The notes under the pieces are model-generated. The model was given only the letters and a program-made list of their open reading frames with translations. It was not told where the DNA came from and did no database searches. 64,000 bases of DNA. It comes from Allobosea lupini. Lineage in GTDB: Bacteria > Pseudomonadota > Alphaproteobacteria > Rhizobiales > Beijerinckiaceae. Positions within the stretch are counted from its first letter, which is position 1. Each line of letters starts with the position of its first letter. This document shows, piece by piece, positions 61,269-64,000 of this stretch. Position numbers and translations under genes: made by a program. Where the stretch lies: the NCBI RefSeq assembly GCF_900109525.1, contig NZ_FOAN01000003.1, positions 62,001 through 126,000 on the forward strand, given 5' to 3'.

Positions 61269-62267
61269 ATGAGCAGAATCAGCAGACGTTCGGTCCTGGC
61301 TGGCGCGGCAGCGGCCGGCGCAACGGGATTGATCGCACGCCCGGCGATCGGCCAGGCGAAATGGCCGACGCGGCCGGTCCAGATGATTTGTCCCTGGGGC
61401 GCGGGCGGCGGCACCGACGCGGTCGTACGCATCGTCGGCGGCCTGCTCGAGAAGAGCCTCGGCCAGCCCTTCAACGTCGTCAACCGGACCGGCGGCTCCG
61501 GCGTCGTCGGTCACTCGGCGATCGCGACAGGGGCGCCGGACGGCTACACGCTGGGCATCATCACCTCCGAGATCGCGATGATGCACCATCAGGGTCTGAC
61601 GCAGCTGACCTTCGCTGACTACACGCCCCTGGCTCAGATGAACTCGGACCCTGCGGGTGTGCAGGTCAAGGCCGACTCGCCTTACAAGGACATCAAGGCC
61701 CTCGCCGAAGCGATCAAGGCGGCTCCGGCCGGCAAGCTCAAGGCGTCGGGCACCGGCCAGGGCGGCATCTGGCATCTCGCGCTGATCCAGTGGATGCTCG
61801 GCATGAAGCTGAAGCCCGACCATGTCTCCTGGGCGCCTTCGAACGGTGCCGCCCCGGCCATGCAGGACCTCGCCGCCGGCGGCATCGACCTCGTGACCTG
61901 TTCGGTACCGGAGGCGCGCGCCATGCTGGACGCCGGCCGTGCCCGCTCGCTTGCGATCATGGCGCCCGAGCGTAACCCTCAGTTCAAGGACGTTCCCACC
62001 ATGCAGGAGACGCTCGGCATCGATGCTGAAGTGGGTTCCTGGCGCGGAATCGGCGGACCGAAGGGCCTGCCCGAGAACGTCCAGAAGGTCATGCGCGAAG
62101 AGCTGAAGAAGATCTACGAGTCGAAGGAATACACCGACTTCATGAACTCTCGCGGCTTCGCGATGGTCTACAAGGACGGGCCGGATTTCGGCAAGTTCAT
62201 GGCCGAGAGCGACAAGCAGATGGGCGTCGCGCTTGCCGCTGGCGGGCTCGCCAAGAAGGCCTCCTGA
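61269..62267 (+). CDS. tctC: Tripartite tricarboxylate transporter binding protein TctC
   Basis: A 332-residue periplasmic solute receptor. The signal sequence MSRISRRSVLAGAAAAGATGLIARPAIGQ has an RR motif suggesting Tat export. WPTRPVQMICPWGAGGGTDAVVRIVGGLLEKSLGQPFNVVNRTGGSGVVGHSAIA follows the family pattern. GGGAGGA precedes the ATG at 61269. It is first in tctC-tctB-tctA. The ligand (carboxylate) is not predictable here. Confidence 0.92.
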   Translation: MSRISRRSVLAGAAAAGATGLIARPAIGQAKWPTRPVQMICPWGAGGGTDAVVRIVGGLLEKSLGQPFNVVNRTGGSGVVGHSAIATGAPDGYTLGIITSEIAMMHHQGLTQLTFADYTPLAQMNSDPAGVQVKADSPYKDIKALAEAIKAAPAGKLKASGTGQGGIWHLALIQWMLGMKLKPDHVSWAPSNGAAPAMQDLAAGGIDLVTCSVPEARAMLDAGRARSLAIMAPERNPQFKDVPTMQETLGIDAEVGSWRGIGGPKGLPENVQKVMREELKKIYESKEYTDFMNSRGFAMVYKDGPDFGKFMAESDKQMGVALAAGGLAKKAS

Positions 62268-62282
62268 CGTATCGCAGCACCG

Positions 62283-62311
62283 AAGGCGGCGGCGCGGTGC
62301 GTCGCCGCCTT
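62283..62311 (+). terminator. Hairpin after tctC
   Basis: AAGGCGGCG, an 11-base loop, CGCCGCCTT, then TTCG: a 9-bp perfect stem with a short T-run, 15 bp after the tctC stop and before tctB. It probably reduces read-through so that the receptor outnumbers the membrane subunits. Confidence 0.7.
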
Positions 62312-62378
62312 TTCGTCTTCTCCGGTCCGTGACCAGAGCGCCCGGCCACGGCCCTGCCGCTCAGGAAGGTTGAATCCC

Positions 62379-62852
62379 ATGCGCTTCAACGATGCCGCAG
62401 TCGGCTTCGTCTTCATCCTGATCGCCGCTGCAATGATCGCGATGACCTTTTCGTTTTCCGCGTTTCCCGGCCAGCAATACGGTCCGAGCCTGTTCCCGCG
62501 CATTCTCGGCGCAGGCATCATCGGCTGCTCGGCGCTCCTGATCGTCCGTGGCTTGCGCGAGCGCGCGGCCGGAGGGCGCTGGCTCGCCCTCGACGAGTGG
62601 ACCGGCGAGCCACGCCGCGTTGCGTCCTTCGCGCTGATGCTCGGGGCGATGGCGTTCTATGTCCTGGCCTCGGAGCCGCTCGGCTTCATTCCCTGCGCTC
62701 TCCTGGTCCAGCTCGTGCTGTTCCTCTGGTTCGGCGTCAGGCCGATCACGGCGGTCGTGGTCGCCGTCGTCATGACCGGGCTGGTGTACTGGTTCTTCTC
62801 GTCGCTGATGCGCGTTCCGCTGCCGCGCGGCGTCCTCGACAGCGTCCTTTGA
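62379..62852 (+). CDS. tctB: Tripartite tricarboxylate transporter small membrane subunit TctB
   Basis: A 157-residue four-helix protein (segments about 8-26, 40-57, 80-103 and 110-137). MRFNDAAVGFVFILIAAAMIAMTFSF...GPSLFPRILGAGIIG is the typical TctB opening. ATG 62379 follows GGAAGG; a TTG nine bases upstream is less likely. It lies 11 bp before tctA. Confidence 0.88.
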   Translation: MRFNDAAVGFVFILIAAAMIAMTFSFSAFPGQQYGPSLFPRILGAGIIGCSALLIVRGLRERAAGGRWLALDEWTGEPRRVASFALMLGAMAFYVLASEPLGFIPCALLVQLVLFLWFGVRPITAVVVAVVMTGLVYWFFSSLMRVPLPRGVLDSVL

Positions 62853-62863
62853 GGAGCCGGCAA

Positions 62864-64000
62864 TGAACGCGATCGCAACCGCCTTCGGGCTGGTCTTCGA
62901 CCCTTATGTGCTGGCCGTGATCATGGGCTCGGCCGTCTTCGGCATGTTCGTCGGGGCGATGCCGGGCCTGACCGCCACGATGGCGACGGCGCTCCTGGTG
63001 CCGGTTACCTTCTTCATGTCGCCGGTGCCGGCGCTAGGCGCCATCGTCACGGCCACCGCCATGGCGATCTTCGCCGGCGACATCCCGGCCGCGATGCTGC
63101 GCATGCCGGGCACGCCCGCCTCGGCGGCCTATGCCGACGAAAGCTACGAGATGACCAAGAAGGGTCAGCTCGACCTGTGCATGGGCGTCAATCTCGTGTT
63201 TTCCGTGCTTGGCGGCATCTTCGGCGTCATCATCCTGATCGTGCTCGCGCCGGTCCTGGCGGAGGTCGCGATCAACTTCTCCTCCTTCGAGTATTTCTGG
63301 CTCGCCTGCCTCGGCCTGACCTGCGCGGTCTTCATCGGCACTGGCGATCCACTCAAGGGCTTGCTCTCGCTGTTCATCGGTCTCGCCATCGGCTGCATCG
63401 GCATCGACCCGGCCGCCGGCCAGCCGCGCTTCACCTTCGGCAATGTCGACCTGCTTTCCGGCATCAACTTCATCCCGACCTTGATCGGTATGTTCGCGGT
63501 CTCGGAGCTGCTCCGCGGAGCCGTGACCATGGAAAAGGCCGGCATGATGGTGCAGCAGACCGTCGGCAACATGTTCACCGGCCTCGGTGCCGTGACGCGC
63601 AAGTACTGGAAGAACTTCATCCGCGGCTCGGTCATCGGCACGGTGATCGGCGCCTTGCCCGGCGCCGGCGCCGACATTGCGGCCTGGGTCTCCTATGCCG
63701 TTTCAAAGAAGCTCTCCAAGGAGCCGGAGAAGTTCGGCACCGGTCATATCGAGGGCATCGTCGATTCGACCTCGGCCAACAATTCTGCGCTCGGCGGCGC
63801 CTGGATTCCGGCGCTGGTCTTCGGCATCCCCGGCGACTCGATCACTGCGATCGTTATCGGCGTGCTCTATATGAAGGGCATGAATCCGGGGCCGACCGTC
63901 TTCCTGCAGACGCCGGAACTGATCTACGCCGTCTTCATCATCTTCATCCTCGCCAACCTGCTGATGTTCCCGCTCGGCTGGGCCGCGATCAAGTCGGCCA
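62864..64000 (+). CDS. tctA: Tripartite tricarboxylate transporter large membrane subunit TctA (cut by window end)
   Basis: ATG 62864 starts MNAIATAFGLVFDPYVLAV and the frame stays open for 379 codons to the window end. VIMGSAVFGMFVGAMPGLTATMATALLVPVTFFM, the GALPGAGADIAAWVSYAVSKKLSK loop and ANNSALGGAWIPALVFGIPGDSITAIVIGVLYMKGMNPGP are hallmark TctA sequences. About 120 residues should be missing compared with the usual 500. It carries out the ion-coupled transport step. Confidence 0.93.

Noticed and set aside
1-64000. CRISPR arrays, tRNA or rRNA genes, insertion sequences, prophage genes
   Set aside because: No regularly spaced identical repeats, transposase-like or phage-like products, or cloverleaf-like sequences with the TTCGAATC-type T-arm were noticed. 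A tRNA scan would be needed to exclude a tRNA formally.

Overview
This 64 kb window is GC-rich chromosomal DNA (codon third positions are mostly G or C) from an alphaproteobacterium. It is probably a member of the Hyphomicrobiales (Rhizobiales), close to Bosea or Methylobacterium-type soil bacteria. The grounds are the gene content (hutX/hmuQ heme genes with an Irr-like box, AztABC zinc uptake, TAXI-TRAP and tripartite tricarboxylate transporters, Tat-exported OpgG/D) and six kinds of intergenic palindromic repeat that I recall as common in that order. The genus is a guess. I see no phage, insertion sequence, CRISPR array, tRNA or rRNA.

Layout. 0-2 kb: start of an amidase and a gamma-glutamyltransferase-like hydrolase. 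2.2-6 kb: a TAXI-TRAP importer operon. 6.2-8.2 kb: periplasmic glucan protein OpgG/D and a small protein. 8.3-13.5 kb: a zinc locus with a 48-aa His-rich membrane protein, AztA, AztB, AztC, a COG0523 GTPase, a WD40 protein and a 91-aa two-cysteine protein. 13.5-23 kb: housekeeping and envelope genes (YcaQ-type glycosylase, DUF459 SGNH hydrolase, lytic transglycosylase, GalE, GalU, pyrophosphatase, a tyrosine-phosphatase-like protein, a flippase-like membrane protein). 22.8-26.8 kb: heme uptake and use (hutX-hmuQ divergent from hmuTUV). 26.9-28.2 kb: an E. coli-type SerA. 28.2-36.2 kb: C-P lyase genes phnF / phnGHIJKLM, a DUF1045 2H phosphoesterase and a hexapeptide acetyltransferase. 36.2-41.8 kb: a block unrelated to phosphonate (beta-barrel protein, KdsD, LysR regulator, Gdx-type SMR, DUF606 transporter, glutathione S-transferase). 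41.9-45.6 kb: phosphonate transporter phnC-D-E-E on the opposite strand. 45.8-50.7 kb: TetR regulator and RND efflux pair. 50.9-51.9 kb: an orphan tricarboxylate-type binding protein. 52-59.5 kb: alpha-2-macroglobulin and PbpC. 59.7-61.1 kb: a trypsin-fold protein with no catalytic triad. 61.3-64 kb: tctC-tctB-tctA, cut by the window end.

How the genes work together. The two phn blocks together give phosphonate import (PhnCDE) and C-P bond cleavage (PhnG-M). The transporter carries a well-formed Pho box, while the lyase operon carries a pair of inverted boxes between phnF and phnG, so the two halves appear to be controlled differently. The zinc locus combines high-affinity import with a zinc-handling GTPase and two poorly described proteins. 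Near-matching operators lie before its first gene and before aztC. The heme locus combines an importer (without an outer-membrane receptor here), a cytosolic heme carrier and a heme-degrading monooxygenase around an Irr-like site. PbpC and alpha-2-macroglobulin form the usual envelope-defence pair. The pbpC start region carries a palindromic repeat that is translated in frame.
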